Below, piece after piece: positions 1-5,584 of a stretch of 9,454 bases of DNA. Positions within the stretch are counted from its first letter, which is position 1. The number at the start of each line of letters is the position of its first letter. This DNA comes from a bacterium (GTDB lineage: Archaea; Thermoplasmatota; Thermoplasmata; Lutacidiplasmatales; UBA184), in assembly GCA_021832495.1 (NCBI GenBank), contig JAKBKR010000058.1, positions 1-9,454 of the forward strand, written 5' to 3'. The notes beneath the pieces are model-generated. The model was not told the origin of the DNA. It did no database searches and saw nothing but the letters and a program-made list of their open reading frames with translations. The translations under genes were made by a program, and so were the position numbers.

Positions 1-828
1 GGTGTGCACGGATTCGATGCGCACCACCGGTTGGATGCGCTTAGTGTCGTACGTCCCCAGGATGTCAAGGAACGGTCCTTCCTCGGCGTCCGCGAGGGTG
101 ATCCTTCCCCGGAGCACGATCTCCGCCTCGAACGGTACCCGGGATCCATCGGGCATTTCGACGACCCGCAGCGGTTCCCCGGTCCGGCGTTGATGGAGGG
201 CGGAGGCGATCTCCATCTCGTCAACCGCATAATCCGTGGAACAGGCGGCGGCGAGCAGGACGTCGATGGGAGCCCCGATGAAGATCGACACGGGGAGCTC
301 CTCCCGGGACCTCCGGGCCTCCTGTACCATACGGTCGAGGTGCCGGGGGACAAGGCGCATCGGCCCCCCATCGTCCCCCTTTATCCATAAGCGATGGTAG
401 GAAAGGTTGCGCTTGCCCTTCCACTGGGAGGAAAAGATCGCCGCGGTGAGATAGCTCCCGGCATCTTCCGGATAGAAATGCGGGACCGGCCACTCCGTCA
501 GCCCGGGCTTGGATTCGTTCTCCTGCCAAGGAGCCGTGGTCTTGACCACCGAGGGAGGGGTGGGGTGTTCAATGGCTTGGAGCAATATCTCCGTGAATTC
601 GCGGGCCGTCGCCCCATAGCAGGCTGCTACGGATTCCCGAGTCGGCCAGAGGTTTCCGACAAGGCTCGGGTTCCGGAAGCTCCGGAACCATACCGCTTCG
701 TGTGGGGTACGGAGCCACTCCCGGGTGACCTCCAAGTGTGGGCTCACGGGGTCCGCGACCTCCCGCACATGCGCGAGGGTGGGCAGGAATGTGGCGAGCG
801 GAACCTGCGGCCCTGACCCTTTCCCCAA
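1..828 (-). CDS. UbiD-family decarboxylase, N-terminal 276 residues (runs off left edge)
   Basis: Prenylated-FMN-dependent non-oxidative decarboxylase of the UbiD superfamily. The minus frame is open from the window edge to 828. Seen: an N-terminal segment like the UbiD start (residues 10-35), VGNLWPTRES at 57-66, a cofactor-region motif NLSYHR (141-146), the segment with IFIGAP (182-187), then AEIVLRG (235-241) and EEGPFLDILGTYD (249-261). The EGPF.D..GTYD form is typical of archaeal UbiD proteins rather than bacterial UbiD, which usually read GYY. Archaeal members include anhydromevalonate phosphate decarboxylase of the modified mevalonate pathway; that assignment here is inference. Candidate catalytic residues are R146, E236 and E250. 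Start: no ATG fits; TTG at 828-826 with AGAGG seven bases upstream matches the family's N-terminus. GTG at 768 would remove conserved sequence. It lies 10 bases after the radical SAM stop, so cotranscription is likely. The C-terminal third or more is missing outside the window. Confidence 0.85.
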   Translation of the reverse strand, partial: MGKGSGPQVPLATFLPTLAHVREVADPVSPHLEVTREWLRTPHEAVWFRSFRNPSLVGNLWPTRESVAACYGATAREFTEILLQAIEHPTPPSVVKTTAPWQENESKPGLTEWPVPHFYPEDAGSYLTAAIFSSQWKGKRNLSYHRLWIKGDDGGPMRLVPRHLDRMVQEARRSREELPVSIFIGAPIDVLLAAACSTDYAVDEMEIASALHQRRTGEPLRVVEMPDGSRVPFEAEIVLRGRITLADAEEGPFLDILGTYDTKRIQPVVRIESVHT

Positions 829-838
829 CGCGCAGCCT

Positions 839-2434
839 CTACCGGACGGGGATCGTCGGAAGGGGGATGCGTTCGGGATGGTGCAAGGGACTCTCGATCG
901 GAGTGCGCTTCTCGCGGGCTGGCTCGCTGAGGAGCCCCTTCTGGCGGGCGATGAAATCGATGAACGTGATGAAGCTCGAGAACGCGGTCCGGTAGGCACG
1001 TCCTGAGAAACCCGTGCGGTTCTCGAAGAACACATCGAGGAGGGCCCGCGACTGCCGGATCCCGTGGGAGAGCGCGCGGGTCATGAGTTCCTTCTGGCGG
1101 TCGGTCACCATGCTCCGTTGGAACCAATCCTTCTTGTTGAGATGCCCTAGCGGAACGAAGAACATGGGGACGAGGATCGCCTTGAAGTCCCACAGGTCGT
1201 CGAAGAGGTCGATCGTCTTGATGACGTCCTCTTCCGTCTCCTGCGGCAGCCCCACGATGAACGTGCACGCGGGGTAGACCGAGTTGTCGTTGCGGAGCCC
1301 CGTCGCCTGCACCACGAGCTCGGGCCACTGGCTCGCCCGGAACGGGGCCACCTTCCCCGGCATCGCCTTGGTGATGAGCCGGGGACTCCCCGTCTCCATG
1401 CCGATCTCCACCCCCCACCAGGATTGGGTCCCCGTGCAGAGGATGTCGTGGATCTTGGGGAGGAGGTTCGGCTTGGTCATCAGGGTAGCCACGGCCACAT
1501 GGCTCCATCCCACGTGCTCGTAGTGCTTCTTGGCCATCGCCATGAGGGGGAGGAGCTTCTCTTCACGGGGCATGATGTTCGGTGAGCCGTAGAACATGAC
1601 GTCATCCGAGTGCAGGAGGCCATCCGTGATCCCGGCCGCCTGGTTGATAGAGAGCTCCGCCTCGATCTTGTCGAGGGGGTACCAGCGGGTAGGCCGCTGG
1701 GTCACCGAACAGAACGAGCATCCCCGGCAGCAGCCCCGTCCGATCTCGGTGAGGCCGTTGACCGAAGCAAAGCGCATGGTCGATATCTGTTCCACCTTCG
1801 GGGCCTCCTTCGGGGAAACGATCACGTGTTCGGGAAGGGGTTCACCACGGAGGGCCTTCCCCACGATCTCCCGGACGTAGATATCGGCCTCCCCTTCGAC
1901 CACCGTGTCGATCCCGCCGATCTCCTTCACGAAGGCATCCACCCAGTCGAGCTTTTGCCGTGTGACGGGCGAGAGCTGCCAAGCGCAAGGTCCCCCGGCG
2001 ATGATCTTCATTCCCTGGCGGCGGGCCTCGACCACATGGGGCTGGCGCATCATGCGCATGAAATTGACCCGGTTCAGAGGGTCCTTCTTCATGATGCCGG
2101 CGAACGTTGTGGAAGGGGGATTGAGGGCAAGGTAATCGTGCCCTGAGATGAGCAGGACCTTGGCCTCGCCGGGCATGTACCGGTCGAGATGACCTGGGTG
2201 GATGATGCGCGCGTCAAACCCGCCATCCATGAGGGATGCTTCGATCTTGCGCAGACCGTACGGTGCCATGGCCGGGTGCCCTTCCTCGTCGGTCTTCATG
2301 GTGGGATAGAAGAGTCGACGGTAGGCGGCCTCGGGAAGCACGAGGGCCGGGGTGGTCGTTCCGAAGCCCAAGAACTCCTTCCCGTTGTGGTTGCTCATCA
2401 TGGTCCAGTCGCTGGTGATGACCACTTCAGGCAT
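839..2434 (-). CDS. B12-binding-domain radical SAM protein, substrate unknown
   Basis: 531-residue radical SAM enzyme with an N-terminal cobalamin-binding-like domain (about 55-210) and a radical SAM core (about 222-430). The cluster motif is GRGCCRGCSFC (232-242), giving CX3CX2C with C235, C239 and C242. Further core marks are GVEIGMETGS (341-350) and FIVGLPQET (392-400). The N-terminal part has the IIAGGPCAW (144-152) and VVEGEAD (178-184) segments usual in B12-binding radical SAM proteins, where the GE motif precedes the core. The DxHxxG cobalamin-ligand motif is not evident, so base-off B12 binding may be absent or altered. Such enzymes carry out methylations, C-C couplings and ring formation in archaeal lipids and cofactors; I cannot name the substrate. 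The start is fixed by GGAGGT (2448-2443) eight bases before ATG. A UbiD-type decarboxylase follows 10 bases downstream, hinting at a shared pathway. Confidence 0.9.
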   Translation of the reverse strand: MPEVVITSDWTMMSNHNGKEFLGFGTTTPALVLPEAAYRRLFYPTMKTDEEGHPAMAPYGLRKIEASLMDGGFDARIIHPGHLDRYMPGEAKVLLISGHDYLALNPPSTTFAGIMKKDPLNRVNFMRMMRQPHVVEARRQGMKIIAGGPCAWQLSPVTRQKLDWVDAFVKEIGGIDTVVEGEADIYVREIVGKALRGEPLPEHVIVSPKEAPKVEQISTMRFASVNGLTEIGRGCCRGCSFCSVTQRPTRWYPLDKIEAELSINQAAGITDGLLHSDDVMFYGSPNIMPREEKLLPLMAMAKKHYEHVGWSHVAVATLMTKPNLLPKIHDILCTGTQSWWGVEIGMETGSPRLITKAMPGKVAPFRASQWPELVVQATGLRNDNSVYPACTFIVGLPQETEEDVIKTIDLFDDLWDFKAILVPMFFVPLGHLNKKDWFQRSMVTDRQKELMTRALSHGIRQSRALLDVFFENRTGFSGRAYRTAFSSFITFIDFIARQKGLLSEPAREKRTPIESPLHHPERIPLPTIPVR

Positions 2435-2442
2435 GTAGGGAG

Positions 2443-2448
2443 ACCTCC
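2443..2448 (-). promoter_or_regulatory. Strong Shine-Dalgarno of the radical SAM gene
   Basis: GGAGGT on the minus strand, eight bases before the ATG at 2434. It is one of few convincing ribosome binding sites in the window and decides this start. An ATG at 2450 is out of frame. Confidence 0.7.
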
Positions 2449-2479
2449 ATGGATTAGGAGTGGAAACTCACGCCGGAGT

Positions 2480-2511
2480 ATATGAGAATTTTGTTTGCTA
2501 AACTCTCACAT
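2480..2511. promoter_or_regulatory. Imperfect inverted repeat over the radical SAM promoter
   Basis: Arms ATATGAGAATTT (2480-2491) and AAACTCTCACAT (2500-2511) match in 10 of 12 positions around an 8-base spacer. The left arm contains the minus-strand TATA-like CATATAC (2485-2479), which would start a transcript near 2455, about 20 bases before the radical SAM ATG. A regulator bound here would block promoter access, so this is a candidate operator. It lies in the 160-base divergent spacer between the radical SAM gene and the first VOC gene. Binding protein unknown. Confidence 0.45.
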
Positions 2512-2532
2512 TCGGAGGGGACAGTGTCCGCG

Positions 2533-2543
2533 TTCAAAATACC
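2533..2543 (+). promoter_or_regulatory. Possible TATA element for the first VOC gene
   Basis: TTCAAAATACC lies about 55 bases before the ATG at 2595, which would give a leader of roughly 30 bases. There is no clear Shine-Dalgarno near that ATG. Weak evidence based on AT-rich content only. Confidence 0.25.
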
Positions 2544-2594
2544 CCGGAGGAAAGGGGGGTTCAGGCTCACCCGGGCAGTCAGCATGTTCGCTCG

Positions 2595-2969
2595 ATGACG
2601 CCGACCCGGACCCCTCAGCCCGCCCCGCATCTTACCGTAATCGACACCGCAGGACTCATTTCGTTCATCGAGAAGGGCATCGGCGGAACTGTGACCTACC
2701 GGATCGATACCCGAGAAGGAAGGATACAGCACGCCGAGGCCAGTGTGGGAGATTCGGTGGTCATGTTGGCCGATGTACCGGACGGTTTCTCACCGTTACC
2801 GGCCAAGCTCCATCTCCACGTGAAGGACGTTGATGCGGCGCACGCCCGCGCGCTTCGGGCGGGAGCCCGGGAGATCCGTCCACCGACCGATCAGCCCGAT
2901 GGGGACCGGCGCAGCGGCCTCCGCGACATCTGGGGCAACGAGTGGTGGTTCACCACTGAAAAGATCTGA
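2595..2969 (+). CDS. VOC-superfamily (PhnB/glyoxalase-like) protein
   Basis: 124-residue protein of the vicinal-oxygen-chelate fold, PhnB-like branch. Seen: an N-terminal half-module LTVIDTAGLISFIEK (13-27) equivalent to the usual P-Y-L-x-V-D-D-A start, then IQHAEASVGDSVVMLAD (44-60), LHLHVKDVDAAHARALRAGA (72-91), and a C-terminal GDRRSGLRDIWGNEWWFTT (103-121) matching the family's GDRxGxxxDPxGxxW ending. It is slightly shorter than usual PhnB-like proteins because the first module is compact. The fold supports many reactions (isomerisation, ring cleavage, resistance) and also non-enzymatic binding, so no substrate can be assigned. It diverges from the radical SAM gene and converges on a second VOC gene of a different subtype. 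Start chosen at the only ATG in frame just before the domain; no Shine-Dalgarno supports it. Confidence 0.75.
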   Translation: MTPTRTPQPAPHLTVIDTAGLISFIEKGIGGTVTYRIDTREGRIQHAEASVGDSVVMLADVPDGFSPLPAKLHLHVKDVDAAHARALRAGAREIRPPTDQPDGDRRSGLRDIWGNEWWFTTEKI

Positions 2970-3260
2970 CGGTCTGGCCACGCTTCCCATCGAGCTTATA
3001 GCTCTCGGGAACGTGCTAGGTACGACCCTGCGCAAGCGGGGCCTGAGCTCCGAGAAGTGGTCCCTCCTGACCAGTTCACCGGGCGGGTCGTCCGGTCGGT
3101 ATGATGCGAGGACAACCCCGGAGTCCAACACCCCCGGCCAGGTCAGGAAGCGGAGGGGCACGTTCCGTGCACTACCGTGAAGCGTTCCGTTTGGGCCGGG
3201 GTACACGGGTCATTCCGGGTGGACGGAAACTCCCTTAGGTTCCCAGACGACGGGGAGGGT
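2970..3260. other. Intergenic stretch between convergent VOC genes, nothing recognised
   Basis: 291 bases between the two VOC stop codons. I looked for tRNA T-loop consensus, box C/D motifs and coding signals on both strands. Short open frames here encode Pro/Arg/Gly-rich sequence without family resemblance and look like chance reading of GC-rich DNA. No T-rich terminator is evident either. Confidence 0.5.
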
Positions 3261-3650
3261 TTAGGCCTCGGGATGGCGTATGAGCTCGATCCAGATCCCG
3301 TCGGGGTCGAGAAAGTAAGCCACCCATATCTTCCGCTTCTCCCGGAGGGGCTCCATCGCTGTCGGGACCCCCGCTCGCTTCAGGCGACGAATCGATCCGT
3401 CGATGTCGTGTACCCGGAAGCCGAGATGGTCGAGCCCTTCTCCCACAGAGTAAGGAACGGCATGACGCGAGCCTTTGGGGTACCAGTTGAGCTCAAGATG
3501 CTGGTGCGAGACCGGATCCTGCAAGAGGACCCAGACCCCGCCTTGGGGCATCTTACCCCGCCGTAACTCCCGCAGGCCCAAGAGCCGGGTATAGAACGAG
3601 AGCGAACGGCGGAGATTCTGGACGCGGATGCCTGCATAATCTAATGGCAT
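3261..3650 (-). CDS. VOC-superfamily glyoxalase I-like protein
   Basis: 129-residue protein of the glyoxalase/bleomycin-resistance/dioxygenase superfamily, two beta-alpha-beta-beta-beta modules (about 3-58 and 71-126). Seen: YAGIRVQNLRRSLSFYTRLL (5-24), HLELNWYP (51-58), GLDHLGFRVHDID (72-84) and LDPDGIWIELI (114-124). Equivalent positions to the four glyoxalase I metal ligands are Y5, E53, H75 and E122, so the usual first His is Tyr while the other three are kept. That may alter or abolish metal binding, so lactoylglutathione lyase activity should not be assumed. The LELNWYP signature defines a subgroup common in archaea, function unknown to me. The start is the ATG at 3650; a TATA-like element about 30 bases upstream fits a very short leader. 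It diverges from the 84-residue gene. Confidence 0.85.
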   Translation of the reverse strand: MPLDYAGIRVQNLRRSLSFYTRLLGLRELRRGKMPQGGVWVLLQDPVSHQHLELNWYPKGSRHAVPYSVGEGLDHLGFRVHDIDGSIRRLKRAGVPTAMEPLREKRKIWVAYFLDPDGIWIELIRHPEA

Positions 3651-3677
3651 AGCTTCGCACCTGTGAGAAACGCCGGC

Positions 3678-3686
3678 GCTTATAGG
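3678..3686 (-). promoter_or_regulatory. TATA box of the second VOC gene
   Basis: Minus strand CCTATAAGC, centred about 32 bases before the ATG at 3650. With the usual archaeal spacing, transcription would start roughly 5 bases before the start codon, an almost leaderless message. Confidence 0.5.
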
Positions 3687-3689
3687 ACT

Positions 3690-3732
3690 GCCGTGCGAGA
3701 GATCCGCCGGGTTGGTGTGACCGGCCGTGCGA
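3690..3732. repeat. 9-base direct repeat GCCGTGCGA in a divergent spacer
   Basis: GCCGTGCGA occurs at 3690-3698 and again at 3724-3732, exactly 34 bases apart, between divergent genes. The first copy lies next to the VOC TATA box and the second inside the palindrome described separately. It could be a paired regulator site, or chance in GC-rich DNA. Confidence 0.4.
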
Positions 3733-3743
3733 ACAACCGGTCA
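3718..3743. promoter_or_regulatory. Palindrome TGACCGG-N12-CCGGTCA, candidate operator
   Basis: Perfect 7-base arms at 3718-3724 and 3737-3743 with a 12-base spacer. The right arm runs into TCAATAACC (3741-3749), the most TATA-like sequence for the gene starting at 3795; transcription from it would begin near 3770. The geometry suits a dimeric repressor covering the BRE/TATA region. The binding protein is unknown; the winged-helix regulator at 4207 is one nearby candidate (inference). Confidence 0.45.
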
Positions 3744-3794
3744 ATAACCCCCGGGGCGCCTTGAGGTGGTTGAGGAAACTCGAAAGGAACGAAC

Positions 3795-4049
3795 ATGAGC
3801 GAAGAATGTTGCGAAGGTGGCGAGAGCTCGGCGAACTATGGACCATGGCTTTGGAGCGCATACCGTGCCCACAACGAACTACTGCGGGAGAAGCTCAAGG
3901 CGGAGTTCGAGAAGACCGAAGGACCTTGGCTGGACCAGGTAGCCCCGCTCCTCGTCGAGCTGGTCAACGCCCGATGGGAGGGAGGACGGAAGTACGAGGA
4001 ACGGGAGCGACAACTCCGGGAAAAGCTGGACAAGCTTTTCTCCGAATGA
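3795..4049 (+). CDS. Small charged helical protein, unrecognised (84 residues)
   Basis: I do not recognise this family. The product has a short N-terminal segment with adjacent cysteines (EECCEGG, residues 3-9), an aromatic patch YGPWLW (15-20), and then mostly alpha-helical, highly charged sequence rich in Lys, Glu and Arg (28-84) with a coiled-coil look at the end (ERERQLREKLDKLF, 69-82). There is no signal peptide or membrane segment, so it should be cytoplasmic. The start is supported by AAGGA (3784-3788) six bases before ATG, and the codons avoid rare patterns through the whole frame. It diverges from the VOC gene at 3650 and precedes a winged-helix regulator in the same direction. The Cys pair could bind metal or be redox active; that is speculation. 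Confidence 0.7.
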   Translation: MSEECCEGGESSANYGPWLWSAYRAHNELLREKLKAEFEKTEGPWLDQVAPLLVELVNARWEGGRKYEERERQLREKLDKLFSE

Positions 4050-4093
4050 ACGGAGGACCGATGATCGCGAACGTCTGGGAAGCACCAGGGACG

Positions 4094-4137
4094 GGCCCTC
4101 ACCCGCCCCTTCCCATGCCCTTGCCGGGGGAGGGGCC
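4094..4137 (+). other. GC-rich potential hairpin downstream of the 84-residue gene
   Basis: GGCCC at 4094-4098 can pair with GGGCC at 4133-4137, and C-rich 4106-4114 with the G-rich run at 4126-4135, as alternative or nested stems. No T run follows, so a classical terminator is doubtful. It lies just before the promoter of the winged-helix gene. Confidence 0.3.
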
Positions 4138-4169
4138 TAAGTGGCCTCTCCGTGGGCTATGGGCCTCTT

Positions 4170-4184
4170 CCAAAGTTTAATAAC
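4170..4184 (+). promoter_or_regulatory. BRE/TATA promoter for the winged-helix gene (leaderless)
   Basis: CCAAAG (4170-4175) followed by TTTAATAAC (4176-4184) resembles an archaeal BRE plus TATA box. The box centre is 27 bases before the ATG at 4207, so transcription should begin at or one base before the start codon. This also argues against the upstream in-frame GTG at 4141 as the start. Confidence 0.65.
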
Positions 4185-4206
4185 TCCATCGCGAGTATAT
4201 CCCCTC

Positions 4207-4830
4207 ATGCCCAGGTTCAAATGGGGAACTCCGGGACGGCTCGACCGGAGGGTCCTCGATTTCATGTCGGAATTCCCGGGAGAGGTTTCCTTCGCCGGAT
4301 TGAAGCGAACCTTGGGCGTCCACCAGGAGAGCCTTTCCCGGACGTTACACCGCCTTGAACGGGATGGCCAGGTCGAGCGCAGCGGACAAGGGTACCGGAT
4401 CTCTGAGCGGAACTTTCTCACCAAGGCGGGCACCTCCTCCCTCCACTTCCCCCATCGGGGCGAAACACCCCGGGCCGAGCTGCGCCTCGACCAATCTTCG
4501 GATGCGGTGCGGATCCTCGGGTCAATGGCCGGACGCTGGTTCGGCCAGTTCCGCTGGGTGGGTTCCGTCGAAGATGGGCCTCGGACCACCCTCCTCTGGA
4601 CCTCCGTGTCGACCCCGGAACAGCTCGCAATGGTGATCGAGGGGAATCGTCTCCAAGTGTATCACCGGCCGGTGGATAGTTCTGTGGAGGGGGCCGAGTC
4701 CAACGCCGCCTACGAACTCCTGCATCACACATTGAATTCACTGGGGCGGCAATCCGGAGAGGTTGGTTCAGCCGTCTACTATCGCTTGGAAGGGACACCC
4801 TCTCCGGCTCCCCGGGGCTTCGCCTCCTGA
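4207..4830 (+). CDS. Winged-helix transcriptional regulator
   Basis: 207-residue cytoplasmic protein with an N-terminal winged-helix DNA-binding domain (about 11-67): helix 1 LDRRVLDFMSEF (12-23), helix 2 SFAGLKRTLG (28-37), recognition helix HQESLSRTLHRLERDG (39-54) and wing QVERSGQGYRIS (55-66), as in MarR/ArsR-like archaeal regulators. The remainder (about 68-207) matches no family I recognise; it is mixed alpha/beta with a WFGQFRW segment and could be a ligand-binding or dimerisation domain. The ATG at 4207 is chosen because a TATA box sits 27 bases upstream; the frame is open further back to a GTG at 4141, but that start would lie upstream of the promoter. It is probably monocistronic and converges with kptA. 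Its targets are unknown; divergent or nearby genes are possible. Confidence 0.75.
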   Translation: MPRFKWGTPGRLDRRVLDFMSEFPGEVSFAGLKRTLGVHQESLSRTLHRLERDGQVERSGQGYRISERNFLTKAGTSSLHFPHRGETPRAELRLDQSSDAVRILGSMAGRWFGQFRWVGSVEDGPRTTLLWTSVSTPEQLAMVIEGNRLQVYHRPVDSSVEGAESNAAYELLHHTLNSLGRQSGEVGSAVYYRLEGTPSPAPRGFAS

Positions 4831-4857
4831 ACGAATCCCCCGGGGGGGGGAACGAAT
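4830..4857. repeat. C5G9 tract flanked by AACGAAT direct repeats
   Basis: Between convergent genes, five C (4837-4841) run into nine G (4842-4850), and both sides carry AACGAAT (4830-4836 and 4851-4857). The G run is a possible slippage site or sequencing-error spot. No function is evident. Confidence 0.6.
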
Positions 4858-4870
4858 GGTCCGCCGTATC

Positions 4871-4883
4871 GTAAAAGGAAAGG
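4871..4883 (-). terminator. Possible T-rich terminator after kptA
   Basis: On the minus strand CCTTTCCTTTTAC begins about 13 bases after the kptA stop. Archaeal terminators are often short T-rich stretches without a stem. This one fits the end of the aIF1-rpo11-kptA transcript, but it is short. Confidence 0.35.
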
Positions 4884-4895
4884 TGCCGAAGTGAC

Positions 4896-5570
4896 TCAGT
4901 CTTCTCTCGGTCCGGAAACTTCCGGGGAGGGGAGTTCCCCCGCGTACAGGGAGAGCATGGCCGGAGGGACCATATCGACAAGGAATACCGTCTTTCCGGC
5001 CCGTTGGATGGTGTGTCCATCTTCCACGGTCTTACGAGTGTCCACAGAGAGGATCGTGGGCGATGGGCACCGGACCCTTCCGGCGCTGAACGCATCCGAG
5101 GCGGTCAGGGAAAGGTGTACCTTCTTCCGGTCGGTGGGGCGCAGGCCGACCTCCAACACGAGGTCCCGCTCTTCCGGAGTAACGGGATAGTAGAGGTTCT
5201 CGGGGATGTTGTCCGTGGGAAGGTCAAGGTCGACGTCGACGGTGTGTCCGTACGTGGCGCGGATCGCATCGTCCCGGATCTCGTAACGCCCCTTCGGGTC
5301 CGTCATGGCGAGGGCGATGATGTGGTGCCCCTTGAGCCAGGGATAGTTCCGGTGCTGGGACTTGATGGCCTGAACAAGGTCCCGCATCTGGACCCATCCG
5401 TTCTCACCGGGGCTCAAGCCGTACCGGGGCGGAAAATGACGCAAGATGCCCGCCACGATGCGCGCCATGTGGTCGAGCTCCCTGTCGTCCATGAAGAACC
5501 GCGCCTCGTCCCCGCAAAGGGGGCATACATCCCCCCGGAAGTATCCGTGCTTGACGCATTCCTTGAGCAT
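4896..5570 (-). CDS. kptA: RNA 2'-phosphotransferase (Tpt1/KptA family)
   Basis: Transfers an internal RNA 2'-phosphate to NAD+, as Tpt1 does after tRNA splicing or repair; in archaea the physiological role is unclear. Seen: N-terminal zinc knuckle C5-x2-H8...C16-x2-C19 typical of archaeal members, then ILRHFPPRYGL (42-52) with the conserved R44-H45, GENGWVQM (55-62), RYEIRDDAIRATYGH (95-109) with R104 and H109, GLRPTDRKKVHLS (142-154) with R148 and H152, and AGKTVFLVDMVPP (191-203). The usual LYHGT NAD-site motif reads LYYPVT (126-131) here, lacking His-Gly; this may be normal for a euryarchaeal branch. 224 residues is a normal archaeal length with the zinc knuckle. It starts 14 bases after the rpo11 stop, so translation is probably coupled; the leader just before ATG is pyrimidine-rich with no Shine-Dalgarno. 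Confidence 0.9.
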   Translation of the reverse strand: MLKECVKHGYFRGDVCPLCGDEARFFMDDRELDHMARIVAGILRHFPPRYGLSPGENGWVQMRDLVQAIKSQHRNYPWLKGHHIIALAMTDPKGRYEIRDDAIRATYGHTVDVDLDLPTDNIPENLYYPVTPEERDLVLEVGLRPTDRKKVHLSLTASDAFSAGRVRCPSPTILSVDTRKTVEDGHTIQRAGKTVFLVDMVPPAMLSLYAGELPSPEVSGPRED

Positions 5571-5584
5571 GGGAAAGGGAAAGA

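Noticed and set aside
394..816. Plus-strand open frame of 140 codons opposite the UbiD gene
   Set aside because: It is antisense to a frame with clear UbiD homology; its protein is Gly/Arg-rich with no family resemblance.
744..1508. Minus-strand frame of 254 codons overlapping the radical SAM gene
   Set aside because: Shifted-frame shadow of the radical SAM gene; the sequence is Pro/Arg/His-rich and low complexity, as expected for GC-rich DNA.
2796..3206. Minus-strand frame of 136 codons in the region between VOC genes
   Set aside because: Half of it is antisense to the first VOC gene, no start signal, no recognisable domain.
2970..3260. Possible tRNA or box C/D RNA in the longest gene-free stretch
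   Set aside because: No T-loop consensus with a matching acceptor stem, and the single ATGATG-like C box has no properly placed partners.
4418..5095. Minus-strand frame of 225 codons spanning the winged-helix and kptA ends
   Set aside because: It overlaps two supported genes, is Arg/Pro/Ser-rich and crosses their convergent junction.
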